Assembly (NCBI GenBank): GCA_965216945.1
Contig: CBDCGU010000003.1
Location: 1,178,001 to 1,242,000, forward strand
Direction: 5' to 3'
DNA from: DATHZQ01 sp965216945
Lineage (GTDB): Bacteria > Actinomycetota > Acidimicrobiia > Spongiisociales > UBA5794
Length of the DNA: 64,000 bases
Below, one piece after another: positions 27,409-36,253 of this stretch (position 1 is its first letter; every line of letters begins with the position of its first letter). The position numbers and the translations under genes were made by a program. The notes under the pieces are model-generated. The model searched no databases. It saw only the letters and a list, made by a program, of their open reading frames with translations, and was not told the origin of the DNA.

Positions 27409-28266
27409 TCAGGCGGGTGATCGCTCCACGATCCGCTCCGGGTGGGTATAGACGTTGCACCGCTCGCCGCGGGCGAACCCGACCAGGGTGACGCCCAGCT
27501 CGTCCGCCGCGGACATGGCGAGCGACGAGGGCGCCGACACCGCGATGACGATGGCAAGCCCCGCAACCGCCGCCTTCTGGACGATCTCGAAGCTGGCGCG
27601 GCCCGACACGGCGAGGACGGTGTCGCTGAGCGGCAGCCTGCCCTGCTGCGAGCCCCACCCCACGACCTTGTCGACGGCGTTGTGGCGCCCGATGTCCTCG
27701 CGAACGACCAAGACCGCTCCCTCGAGATCGAAGAGCCCTGCGGCGTGGAGCCCGCCGGTCGAGTCGAACCACTTCTGATGGCGGCGCATGCCATCGGGAA
27801 TACCAACGACGACGTCACGAGCAAGCGGGCCCGAGACCGGGCGATGCGGGCAAGCGACCACGACGGCGTCGATGGAGGCCTTGCCACACACCCCGCAGCT
27901 TGAGGTCGTGTAGACGTTGCGGCGATGCCGCTCCACGTCCACGCCACCGGCAACCCGTACGGTCACGACGTTGTACTCCTGCTCGTCGGGCGGTAACCCG
28001 CAATACGCAACGGCGCGGATGGTCGACGCATCCGCGATTCCCTCGGTGATCACGAAACCGGCGGCCAGCTCGAAGTCGTGACCCGGTGTCCGCATGGTCA
28101 CGGCAAGGGCGGCGAGATCGTCCTCCCGCTCCCCGAGACCGCCCACACGAATCTCCATGGGCTCCTCCACGACGACGTCATCTCGCCCTTCGCTGGGAGC
28201 GGAGCCGTCGAAGCGGATCACGCGAACGCGCTGGGTCGCGGTGCGGGGTCGATGTGGGGCAGTCAC
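27409..28266 (-). CDS. fdhD: Formate dehydrogenase accessory sulfurtransferase
   Basis: A 285-residue FdhD protein, which carries sulfur to the molybdenum/tungsten cofactor of formate dehydrogenase. The catalytic loop TTSSCGVCGKAS with its CxxC, the FELAAGFVITEGI segment, DIGRHNAVDKVVGW and SGRASFEIVQKA are all diagnostic. The start is a GTG. No formate dehydrogenase gene is in the window, so its client is elsewhere. Confidence 0.93.
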   Translation of the reverse strand: MTAPHRPRTATQRVRVIRFDGSAPSEGRDDVVVEEPMEIRVGGLGEREDDLAALAVTMRTPGHDFELAAGFVITEGIADASTIRAVAYCGLPPDEQEYNVVTVRVAGGVDVERHRRNVYTTSSCGVCGKASIDAVVVACPHRPVSGPLARDVVVGIPDGMRRHQKWFDSTGGLHAAGLFDLEGAVLVVREDIGRHNAVDKVVGWGSQQGRLPLSDTVLAVSGRASFEIVQKAAVAGLAIVIAVSAPSSLAMSAADELGVTLVGFARGERCNVYTHPERIVERSPA

Positions 28267-28366
28267 AACGCACCCAGGGTAGGAGCACCGATCGCCGCTG
28301 GAGGACGCTCAATCATCCGTCAGGATGAGCTCCAATCCGACCTGTGGCGGACGACGATGCGCAGCG

Positions 28367-28380
28367 GAACAGATATGTTC
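28367..28380. promoter_or_regulatory. Inverted repeat upstream of the MacB-type exporter
   Basis: GAACAGATATGTTC has perfect 5-bp arms around GATA, 30 bases before the ATG of the ABC ATPase gene. It could be a TetR-type operator. No regulator gene is adjacent, so the assignment is tentative. Confidence 0.4.
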
Positions 28381-28410
28381 GATCGGTCTGCCCCATCTAC
28401 TGGAGAGAGA

Positions 28411-29160
28411 ATGACCACGACTGCTCCCCGCACGGGTGTCGCCGCGGCCCGCATCAACGGCGGCGTCAAGATCTACGGCGAGGGCAACGCCCAGGTGACC
28501 GCATTGCGCGACGTCACCGAGGAGTTCGCCCCCGCCCAGTTCACTGCGATCATGGGCCCATCGGGCTCCGGCAAGTCCACGCTGCTCCACTGCCTCGCCG
28601 GGCTGGACGACCTCACCGAAGGCAGCGTCTACATCGGCGACGTCGAGCTCGGATCGCTGAAGGACAAGGAGCTAACGCAACTCCGGCGCGAACGCGTCGG
28701 GTTCGTGTTCCAGGCCTTCAACCTGATCCCAACGCTCACCGCCCAGGAGAACATCGTGCTGCCGCTGTCGATCGCAGGCACCAAGCCCGATCGCGCCTGG
28801 CTCGAGCAGGTCGTCGACGTCCTCGGGCTGAGTGACCGCCTCACCCACCGGCCCTCCGAGCTCTCGGGTGGACAGCAGCAACGAGTGGCGGCGGCCCGGG
28901 CCATGATCTCCAAGCCCGACATCATCTTCGCCGACGAGCCCAGCGGCAACCTCGACTCGAAGTCCGGCGCCGAGTTGCTCGACTTCATGCGTCGCGCCGT
29001 CAAGGAGTTCGGCCAGACGATCGTCATGGTCACCCACGACCCCAACTCGGCGGCCTACGCCGAGCGCATCCTGTTCCTCGACGACGGCGCCGTGGTCGAC
29101 ACCATGACCGATCCCACGGCCGCCCGCATCCTCGAACAGATGAAACACCTCGGGGAGTAG
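28411..29160 (+). CDS. MacB/LolD-type ABC ATPase
   Basis: A 249-residue ATPase starting at the ATG at 28411 after GGAGAG; the open frame upstream is antisense to fdhD and not coding. Walker A GPSGSGKSTL, Q-loop FQAFNLIPTL, signature ELSGGQQQRVAAARA, Walker B IIFADEPSGNLD and switch MVTHDP are intact. This is the subfamily that powers MacB/FtsX-type permeases, which transmit mechanical work across the membrane instead of forming a channel. The permease gene begins two bases after the stop. Confidence 0.93.
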   Translation: MTTTAPRTGVAAARINGGVKIYGEGNAQVTALRDVTEEFAPAQFTAIMGPSGSGKSTLLHCLAGLDDLTEGSVYIGDVELGSLKDKELTQLRRERVGFVFQAFNLIPTLTAQENIVLPLSIAGTKPDRAWLEQVVDVLGLSDRLTHRPSELSGGQQQRVAAARAMISKPDIIFADEPSGNLDSKSGAELLDFMRRAVKEFGQTIVMVTHDPNSAAYAERILFLDDGAVVDTMTDPTAARILEQMKHLGE

Positions 29161-29162
29161 TC

Positions 29163-31709
29163 ATGCTCAAGTCAGCCATCAAGAGCCTGCTGGCGCACAA
29201 GACACGTATGGCGCTGTCGACGCTCGCCATCGTGCTGGGCGTTGCGTTCATCGCAGGCACCTACATCTACACCGACACCACCAACGAAGCCTTCAGCGGC
29301 ATCTTCGACGAGGCCTATGTGGGCATCGACGTGATCGTCAGCGGCGACAGCGAGTTTGCGTTCGGCCAGGGCGTGTTCTTCGACGAGAGCGTTGCCGCCG
29401 ACATCGAAGCGGTTCCCGGAGTGGCCCAGGTGGAGCCGTCCATCGACGGGTTCGGTGTGCAGATCCTCGACCGGCAAGGTGAGGCCATCGGCGGCAGCGG
29501 TCCGCCGCAGTTCTCCGGCTACATCCCCGAGGATCTCGAGTTCGCCGGTGGTTTCGAGGTTCGCGAAGGGCGAGTCGCCACCGCGGCGGACGAGGTCGTC
29601 ATCGATGCCAACAGCGCCGAAGAAGGCGAGTACGCCGTCGGCGACACCGTCACCATCGTGTCGCAGTCGCAGCTCGCCACCGACTACACGCTCGTCGGCA
29701 TCGTGGGCTTCGGCGAACAGGACAATCTCGGCGGTGCGACGTTTGCGCTGTTCAACCTGGAGAGCGCCCAGAACGTCATCGACCAGCCCGGCATGATCAC
29801 GGGCGCCTACGTGCTGGCCGAAGGCGGCACGGATGCCACATCGCTCGCCGCGGACATCCAGCAGGTGCTTCCCGAGCGGGCCAAGGCTCAATCGGCACAG
29901 TCGTTCGGCGAGGAGCAGGCACTGGAGTTCGAAGAGGCCTTGAGCTTCTTCAACACGTTCCTCCTGGTCTTTGCGTTCATCGCGCTCTTCGTTGGCACGT
30001 TCCTGATCTACAACACGTTCCAGTTCGTCGTCGCACAACGACTGCGGGAGTTGGCGTTGATGCGCGCCATCGGAGCCACACGGTCCCAGGTGGTTCGCAC
30101 GGTTCTCCTGGAATCCGTCCTCATCGGCATCCTGGGGTCGGTCATCGGGATCCTCGTCGGCGCCGGGCTGGCGATCGGCCTCCGCGCCGGGCTGGAAGCG
30201 TTCGGTATCGCACTGCCTTCCACCGCGCTGGTGATCCAGTCGCGCACCATCATCGTTGCCCTGATCGTCGGCATCGTGGTCACGGCCATCTCGGCCCTGA
30301 TTCCGGCGATTCGGGCGTCGCGCGTCCCTCCCGTCGCGGCGATGCGGGAGGAGGCGGCTCGCCCCAAGCGCCGCTCGCTGACCTTCCGTGCGGTGTCGGG
30401 GTTGATCTTGCTGGCGATCGGTATCGCCTCGCTGTTGAGCGGGTTGCTGGGCGACTTCGACAACACCACTGCGTCGTTGTCGGCGATCGGCTTCGGTGCG
30501 CTGATCGTGATCATCGCTGCCTACGTGCTGAGCGCCCTCGTGGCCGACCCTGTCGCCCGCTTCCTCGGAGCGCCACTGGCCAGGCTCCAGGGCGTGCCGG
30601 GCACGCTGGCACAGCGCAACGCAGGTCGCAGTCCTCGCCGCACGTCCGCAACAGCGGCAGCGATCATGGTGGGGGTTGCGCTCATTGCGCTCGTTTCGAT
30701 CCTCAACGCCTCGATCGCCGGGACCATCGACGACGTGCTGACCGGCGACCTCGACGCCGAGGTCATCGCACAGTCGCAAGACCAGTTCGCCTTCACCGGC
30801 TTCTCCCCGGAATTCGCCGACGAGGCGAGCCAGCTGCCGGAGGTGGCTGTGACGTCGGTCGTCAAGATCGGAACCGTGCTCATCGACGAACGCGAGACGT
30901 TCATCGGCACGCTGGATGAGAACGCGGACAAGGTGTTCGCCGTCGACTCGTTACAAGGCACGCTGGTGCCGGGAGACAACGGCATCACGGTGCCGCTGAG
31001 CACGGCGAGGAGCAACGACTGGGTGCTCGGCAGCGAGGTAGCGATGACCTTCGAGCAGACCGGAGAGCAGCTCTTCGTGGTCGACGGCATCGCCGAGTCT
31101 TCGGCGGTCGACGGGTCGATCATCATCAACGAGAACGCCTACGAGGCGAATTTCGCCGTCAACGCCGACGCCCAGGTCTACTTCCAGCTCGCCGAGGGCG
31201 TGTCGGTCGAGGACGGGAAGGCCGCCATCGAGACGGTGGCCGCAGCGTCGCCATCGATCGCCGTGAAGACCCTGGACGAGACGGCCGACGATTTGAAGGA
31301 TCAGCTCAACCAGATCCTGTCGTTGATCACGGCGCTGCTCGGTCTGACGTTGATCATCTCACTGGTCGGCGTAGCCAACACGATGCTGCTGTCGATCTAC
31401 GAGCGGACGAGGGAGATCGGGCTCCTGCGAGCGGTGGGCCTCGACCGCAAGCAGACACGCCGCATGGTCCGTTCCGAGGCCACGATCATCTCGATCTTCG
31501 GTGCCGGTCTCGGAGTGGGTCTCGGGATCTTCTTCGGCTGGGCGGTCACCCAAGCCCTGGCCAGCGAGGGATTCACGGCCTTCGTGATCCCGGTGGGGAC
31601 TCTGGTCTTCTGGATCGTCTTGATCGCAGTGCTGGGCATCCTGTTTGCGATCTATCCGGCGTGGCGAGCATCCAAGCTCAACGTGCTCGAAGCCATCTCG
31701 TACGAATAG
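29163..31709 (+). CDS. FtsX/MacB-type permease with two FtsX domains
   Basis: An 848-residue permease. One helix at residues 16-37, an extracytoplasmic MacB-PCD-like domain to about 255, then three helices of the first FtsX domain (FLLVFAFIALFVGTFLIYNT onward). Two further helices, a second extracytoplasmic domain and the second FtsX domain (LSLITALLGLTLIISLVGVA) close it. The signature LALMRAIGATRSQV and IGLLRAVGLDRKQT loops are in both halves. It forms a transporter with the preceding ATPase; substrate unknown (lipid, peptide or drug). Confidence 0.92.
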   Translation: MLKSAIKSLLAHKTRMALSTLAIVLGVAFIAGTYIYTDTTNEAFSGIFDEAYVGIDVIVSGDSEFAFGQGVFFDESVAADIEAVPGVAQVEPSIDGFGVQILDRQGEAIGGSGPPQFSGYIPEDLEFAGGFEVREGRVATAADEVVIDANSAEEGEYAVGDTVTIVSQSQLATDYTLVGIVGFGEQDNLGGATFALFNLESAQNVIDQPGMITGAYVLAEGGTDATSLAADIQQVLPERAKAQSAQSFGEEQALEFEEALSFFNTFLLVFAFIALFVGTFLIYNTFQFVVAQRLRELALMRAIGATRSQVVRTVLLESVLIGILGSVIGILVGAGLAIGLRAGLEAFGIALPSTALVIQSRTIIVALIVGIVVTAISALIPAIRASRVPPVAAMREEAARPKRRSLTFRAVSGLILLAIGIASLLSGLLGDFDNTTASLSAIGFGALIVIIAAYVLSALVADPVARFLGAPLARLQGVPGTLAQRNAGRSPRRTSATAAAIMVGVALIALVSILNASIAGTIDDVLTGDLDAEVIAQSQDQFAFTGFSPEFADEASQLPEVAVTSVVKIGTVLIDERETFIGTLDENADKVFAVDSLQGTLVPGDNGITVPLSTARSNDWVLGSEVAMTFEQTGEQLFVVDGIAESSAVDGSIIINENAYEANFAVNADAQVYFQLAEGVSVEDGKAAIETVAAASPSIAVKTLDETADDLKDQLNQILSLITALLGLTLIISLVGVANTMLLSIYERTREIGLLRAVGLDRKQTRRMVRSEATIISIFGAGLGVGLGIFFGWAVTQALASEGFTAFVIPVGTLVFWIVLIAVLGILFAIYPAWRASKLNVLEAISYE

Positions 31710-31720
31710 CCGTTGCCTCC

Positions 31721-31760
31721 GGAGGAGGGGCCCCCGCCCTCGTGGCGGGACCCCTCTTCC
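31721..31760 (+). terminator. Hairpin terminator after the MacB-type operon
   Basis: GGAGGAGGGG (31721-31730) pairs with CCCCTCTTCC (31751-31760), allowing one G-U pair; an inner GC-rich stem extends it. It lies 12 bases after the permease stop. Confidence 0.65.
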
Positions 31761-31836
31761 GGGTCCCACCATCCGCTCCGTACGGCAGGCGGCAACTGCC
31801 CTCCCCACCTGCCGGAGCACCCTCTAAGGTTCCGCC

Positions 31837-33132
31837 ATGGTCGAGCCAGACATCCCCCAGTTCGACACGATCGCATTGCACGGCGGGCACACGCCGGACA
31901 GCGACTTCGCTACCCGGGCGGTGCCGATCTACCAGACCACGTCGTACGTGTTCCCCGACGTCGACTACGCCGCCGGGCTGTTCAACCTGGAACGCCACGG
32001 CCACATCTACAGTCGCATCTCCAACCCGACCGTCGCGGTGCTCGAAGAGCGGATGGCCGCACTCGAAGGCGGCTCCGGTGCGGTGTGTGCCGCCTCCGGG
32101 CAAGCCGCACTCCACCTGGCCGTTGCAACGCTGCTGAGCGCGGGGGACCACGTCGTGTGCTCGCAGTCCGTGTATGGAGGCACTCGCAACCTCTTCGGGC
32201 AGACATTGCCCCGGTTCGGCATCGACGCCACCTTCGTCCACCCCCGCGACCACGACGGTATCCGCGATGCGATGACCGACCGTACGCGACTCGTGGTCGG
32301 CGAGACGCTCGGCAACCCGGGTCTCGAGGTGCTCGACATCCCCGCAGTCGCCGGCATCGCACACGACCACGGCGTCCCCCTGCTGATCGACAACACGTTT
32401 GCGACCCCCTATCTGCTGCGCCCACTCGACCACGGCGCAGACATCGTCATCCACTCGCTCACGAAGTTCGTCGGCGGACATGGCATCGCCATCGGCGGCG
32501 TGATGATCGACGGCGGGACGTTCGGCTGGGAGGCGTCCGGGAAGTTCCCCACGATGACCGAACCGTATCCCAGCTACCACGGCTTGCGCTTCACGGAGGA
32601 GTTCGGCCCACAAGCCCTTGCGGCCCGCGCCCGGGTTGAAGGACTGCGGGACTTCGGCGCCGCCATGGCACCGGCGACGGCGTTCTACCTGCTGCAGGGC
32701 GTCGAGACGCTGTCTCTGCGTATGGACCGCCACGTGGCGAACACTCGGCGGGTGATCGAGTTCCTCGATGCTTCGGATGCGGTCGAGTGGATCGCCTACC
32801 CCGAGTTGCCCGAGCACCCGGACCACGAGCTGGCGAAGAAGTTGCTCCCCCGCGGTGCCGGAGCCATTTTCAGCTTCGGCATCAAGGGTGGCCGCGCCGC
32901 GGGCCAGCGTTTCATCGAACGGCTTTCGGTGTTCTCCCATCTCGCCAACGTCGGTGATGCCAAATCGCTCGTCATCCACCCGGCGTCCACCACTCATGCA
33001 ACGATGTCGCCAGAGGAGTTGGAGACGGCCGGAGTGGGGGAGGATCTGGTGCGGCTCTCCGTCGGTCTCGAGGACGCCGACGACCTGATCGACGACCTCG
33101 CCCGGGGTCTGCGGGCATCGCAGAAGGGCTGA
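31837..33132 (+). CDS. metY: O-acetylhomoserine sulfhydrylase (MetY-like)
   Basis: A 431-residue PLP enzyme of the Cys/Met metabolism family. TIALHGGHTPD at the start, YSRISNPTVAVLEERMA, SGQAALHLA, LLIDNTFATPYL and the PLP lysine in HSLTKFVGGHG fit O-acetylhomoserine aminocarboxypropyltransferase, which makes homocysteine from O-acetylhomoserine and sulfide. Length (about 430) also fits MetY and not the shorter cystathionine synthases and lyases. The following hydrolase starts three bases on and is probably co-transcribed; it does not look like MetX. Confidence 0.9.
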   Translation: MVEPDIPQFDTIALHGGHTPDSDFATRAVPIYQTTSYVFPDVDYAAGLFNLERHGHIYSRISNPTVAVLEERMAALEGGSGAVCAASGQAALHLAVATLLSAGDHVVCSQSVYGGTRNLFGQTLPRFGIDATFVHPRDHDGIRDAMTDRTRLVVGETLGNPGLEVLDIPAVAGIAHDHGVPLLIDNTFATPYLLRPLDHGADIVIHSLTKFVGGHGIAIGGVMIDGGTFGWEASGKFPTMTEPYPSYHGLRFTEEFGPQALAARARVEGLRDFGAAMAPATAFYLLQGVETLSLRMDRHVANTRRVIEFLDASDAVEWIAYPELPEHPDHELAKKLLPRGAGAIFSFGIKGGRAAGQRFIERLSVFSHLANVGDAKSLVIHPASTTHATMSPEELETAGVGEDLVRLSVGLEDADDLIDDLARGLRASQKG

Positions 33133-33135
33133 CCG

Positions 33136-33945
33136 GTGGAGCTCGTGGTGCAAAGCCGCCGGGTGAGGGCAGCCACGGGTGGCCGGCCGCTCGCTCCGAA
33201 CCGACCGCTGCTCGTGCTGCTCCACGGCGCCGGCATGGACCACACGGTGTGGGCGCTCGTCATGCGAGCCCTCGCCTACGCGGGATACTCGGTGCTCGCT
33301 CCCGATCTACCCGGTCACGGTGGGAGCGAGGGACCCGTCCCTTCCTCGGTCGAGGACTACGCGGACTGGACGGCGGCGCTCGTCGAAGCTGCCGGATTCG
33401 AAAGCGGGCATGTTGGCGGTCACAGCATGGGTGCGTCCGTTGCGCTGGCCACCGCAGCCGCCAGACCGGACCTCGTCGACTCGATCATTCTGTTGGGCAC
33501 GGCGGCCGAGATGCCGGTTCATCCCGACTTGCAGACCGCAGCAGACGCCGGTGACCACCGCGCCATCGAGCTCATCATGTCGTGGGGCCTGGCACCGGCG
33601 GCCCAGCTCGGTCGTCATCCGGTGCCGGGGATGGCGATGCGAGATGCCGGTACGCGGTTGCTCGAATCCGTCGATGCGGGTGCGCTTGCGTCCGATCTCA
33701 GAGCCAGCGGCGCCTACAAGGGAGGACTGGAAGCGGCGGCAGCCGTCGACTGCCCGGCCCTGCTGATCCTGGGGCGAAGAGACCAGATGACCCCATGGCG
33801 CAACGCTCGGCCGCTGGCCGAAGCACTCGGTGACGTGAAGGTGGTCACGCTCTCCGACGCAGGCCACATGATGATGTTCGAGGACCCGGACGCCGTGATC
33901 GACCGGATCCGGGCGTTCCTCAGCGGGCACGGCTCTACGGTTTGA
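33136..33945 (+). CDS. Alpha/beta-hydrolase
   Basis: A 269-residue alpha/beta-hydrolase with a GTG start. The oxyanion strand LLVLLHGAGMDH, the nucleophile elbow GGHSMGAS, the acid in LGRRDQMTPW and the closing histidine in SDAGHMMMFEDPD form a complete triad. Esterase, lipase-like or C-C hydrolase activities are all possible. It follows the MetY-like gene by three bases; the linkage is probably transcriptional and not necessarily functional. Confidence 0.88.
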   Translation: MELVVQSRRVRAATGGRPLAPNRPLLVLLHGAGMDHTVWALVMRALAYAGYSVLAPDLPGHGGSEGPVPSSVEDYADWTAALVEAAGFESGHVGGHSMGASVALATAAARPDLVDSIILLGTAAEMPVHPDLQTAADAGDHRAIELIMSWGLAPAAQLGRHPVPGMAMRDAGTRLLESVDAGALASDLRASGAYKGGLEAAAAVDCPALLILGRRDQMTPWRNARPLAEALGDVKVVTLSDAGHMMMFEDPDAVIDRIRAFLSGHGSTV

Positions 33946-34016
33946 GCCGCCGCACCGAGGCTGGCGGACTCACCGCGAAGCTTTGCGAATGACTTGGCGG
34001 ACACGAAGATGAAGCC

Positions 34017-35135
34017 GTGAAGACGCGCATCTTGTATGCCCGCGGCGACGGCTCCATCACCGATGAGACCACCCTGCCGGCCACCGTCGAGGTAGGCGGC
34101 TGGGTGTGGGCAGACGTGGAGGCGGCCCCCGACGACGTCGCCGGGCTGGCCGGCCTGGTGGCGGGCCTCAGGCTGGATCCGCTCGCACTCGAGGATGCCG
34201 TGCTCGAGGTCGACCTCTCCAAGGTCGACGACTTCGGCCACCATCTCCTCGTCGTCCTGCACGGCCTGAGCCGCGACCGGCTGGAGACGTATCAGATCGA
34301 TTGCTTCCTCACATCACAGCATCTGGTGACCGTCCGCCAGCAGGGCTCGCCGACGCTCGACGCTTTGTGGAGCCACGTGCACGGGAGCCCGCTCCTCGCC
34401 GTCGGCGGACCGGACGAGCTGCTGGCGAGGATCGCCGACGTGCTGTCCCGGCGGCTGGTGTCGGTGCTGGACGCATTCGAGGTTCGTATCGACGAGCTGG
34501 TCCAAGCCGCCCTCGACGCCGCTCCCGACTTCTTGGAGGAGATGACCGCCGTGCGCAGGGACCTGGCCACTGTGCGCAGGGTCATCCAGCCGCAACGCGA
34601 GGCGCTCGACCTGCTCCGCACCAGTGAGTCGCCGCTGCTCAGCGACACGGGCCGCCGCCGGCTGTCCGACGCCTTCGACGTGGCATTGCGTGCCTCCCAC
34701 GACGTCGACGCGGCTCGCACCGCGCTGTCGGAGACCCTCGACGCCTACCGGGGCGCCGAGGCGCGCGAGGCCACGGACGTCACGAAGATCCTCACCATCT
34801 ATGCGGCGATCATGCTGCCCCTCGGGCTGGTCGCCGGATTCTTCGGAATGAACTTCGCCACCCTCCCTTGGATCGAGTCGGACTCCGGATGGGTGATCGT
34901 CACAGTGGCCATGGTGTTCATCGCGGCATTGTCCGTCGGCGTCTTCGTTGCGGCCGGATGGATCAGACGCCCCTCGGGACGGGCGGCCGGTGCCACCCTG
35001 GGACGGGGCTTGATCGAGGCGGCGCGGGCGCCAGTCCAGGTGGGCGGTGCCATCTACGAGGTGTCGACGATGCCGCTCAGGACCATCACGTCACGCCGCC
35101 CGCCGCGGTGGAGTGACCCCGACCCCGACGAGTGA
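34017..35135 (+). CDS. corA: CorA-type magnesium transporter
   Basis: A 372-residue CorA-family protein with a GTG start. A cytoplasmic alpha/beta domain and long stalk helix (residues 1-270) precede two C-terminal helices. The first ends with the signature VAGFFGMNF, the GMN selectivity filter of CorA/Mrs2 channels. The C-terminal 45-residue tail after the second helix is longer than usual and basic. It would take up magnesium, or possibly cobalt or nickel. Confidence 0.92.
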   Translation: MKTRILYARGDGSITDETTLPATVEVGGWVWADVEAAPDDVAGLAGLVAGLRLDPLALEDAVLEVDLSKVDDFGHHLLVVLHGLSRDRLETYQIDCFLTSQHLVTVRQQGSPTLDALWSHVHGSPLLAVGGPDELLARIADVLSRRLVSVLDAFEVRIDELVQAALDAAPDFLEEMTAVRRDLATVRRVIQPQREALDLLRTSESPLLSDTGRRRLSDAFDVALRASHDVDAARTALSETLDAYRGAEAREATDVTKILTIYAAIMLPLGLVAGFFGMNFATLPWIESDSGWVIVTVAMVFIAALSVGVFVAAGWIRRPSGRAAGATLGRGLIEAARAPVQVGGAIYEVSTMPLRTITSRRPPRWSDPDPDE

Positions 35136-35193
35136 TCCCGCCCGCTCAGCCTGCGCTCTGGGCCGGGCGGCCCTGCCGGGCCCACCGCGTCGC

Positions 35194-35901
35194 TCACACC
35201 GAACGGGTGATTCCTCCGTCGATGCGGATGTTCTGGCCGGTGATGTAGCTCGAGGCGTCGGAGGCGAGGAAGGCGATGAGCTCGGCGACCTCCTCGACCC
35301 TGCCGTAGCGACCCATGGGGATCCGGCTCCTGCGCTCCTCGGATTCGGGCAGGCTGTCGATGAACCCCGGCAGCACGTTGTTGATCCGAACGTTGGCCGA
35401 TGCGTACTCGTCGCTGAGCAGCTTGGTGAAGGCAGCGAGCCCGGAGCGGAAGACCCCCGACGTGGGGAAGGCGGCTTCGGGCTCGAACGCGGCGTAGGTC
35501 GAGACGTTGACGATGGAGCCGCCACTCCCGGCCGCCATGATCGGGGTGACCAAGCGGGCGATCCGCACGACGTTGAGCAGGTAGACCTCCATCCCGTCGT
35601 GCCAGTCCTGGTCGGTCAGCTCCAGAAGCGGCCCCTTCGGTCCGTGGCCTGCGCTGTTGACGGCCGCATCGATCCGACCCCACCGCTCCATCGTCTCGTC
35701 GACCAGCCGCTGCAGGTCTTCGACCGCACGATTCGATCCCGTCACCCCCAATCCACCCAGTTCCTCGGCCAGCGCCTCGCCCCGGCCGGACGACGACAGA
35801 ATCGCCACGTCCCAGCCGCCGGCGGCAAGCCGGCGCGCCGCCCCGGCACCCATGCCGCTGCCACCGGCCGTGACGATGGCAACTCGCTGCGTCGTCGTCA
35901 T
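35194..35901 (-). CDS. SDR-fold oxidoreductase lacking the usual Tyr/Lys pair
   Basis: A 235-residue classical SDR fold. The cofactor loop is VTAGGSGMGAG (the usual first glycine position altered), followed by NSAGHGP, NVSTYAAF and the C-terminal ITGQNIRIDGGITRSV. Where Y-x-x-x-K is expected the protein reads FPTSGVFRSGLAAFTK. Aligning the following helix puts Ser and Arg at the catalytic positions. Related proteins with the same PTSGVFR stretch exist to my knowledge, so it is a divergent subfamily and not a damaged gene. Substrate unknown. Confidence 0.85.
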   Translation of the reverse strand: MTTTQRVAIVTAGGSGMGAGAARRLAAGGWDVAILSSSGRGEALAEELGGLGVTGSNRAVEDLQRLVDETMERWGRIDAAVNSAGHGPKGPLLELTDQDWHDGMEVYLLNVVRIARLVTPIMAAGSGGSIVNVSTYAAFEPEAAFPTSGVFRSGLAAFTKLLSDEYASANVRINNVLPGFIDSLPESEERRSRIPMGRYGRVEEVAELIAFLASDASSYITGQNIRIDGGITRSV

Positions 35902-36253
35902 GAAGCACTCCTTCGCCGTTCGACGGCCCGCATCTTGCCACCACGTCGAGCGGCGTCACCACCCACCGTGGATGCGGCAGCTCAGGGATGCCGTGGCAGG
36001 CTCAGGACACGCCTGGTGTCGGCGAACAGGTCGGTCAGCTCCATGGCGCCATCGCGGCGTTCGGCTTCGGCAAAGTCGGGGTTGTCCAACACATCACGCC
36101 GCGTGGCACGAGGGTCGCCGAAGCGTTCGTCCCCTCCTCTCGCACGAGCGTCCGGTGGCGGTGCACGCTCGCACCGGGACCTTGCAGCAATCTCGATCCG
36201 GCATGCCGCCCGCCCGGCTGCCGCACGTCGCCGCCATCCCGTAACCTCTGCGG
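35902..36253. other. Intergenic region with a possible gene remnant
   Basis: About 350 bases between divergent genes. On the minus strand, 35982-36092 (GTG start, 36 residues, ending LFADTRRVLSLPRHP) has protein-like composition and GC-rich third positions. The same frame stays open upstream to about 36200, without a clear start. It may be the 3' remnant of a lost gene or a small peptide. Nothing else stands out. Confidence 0.35.
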
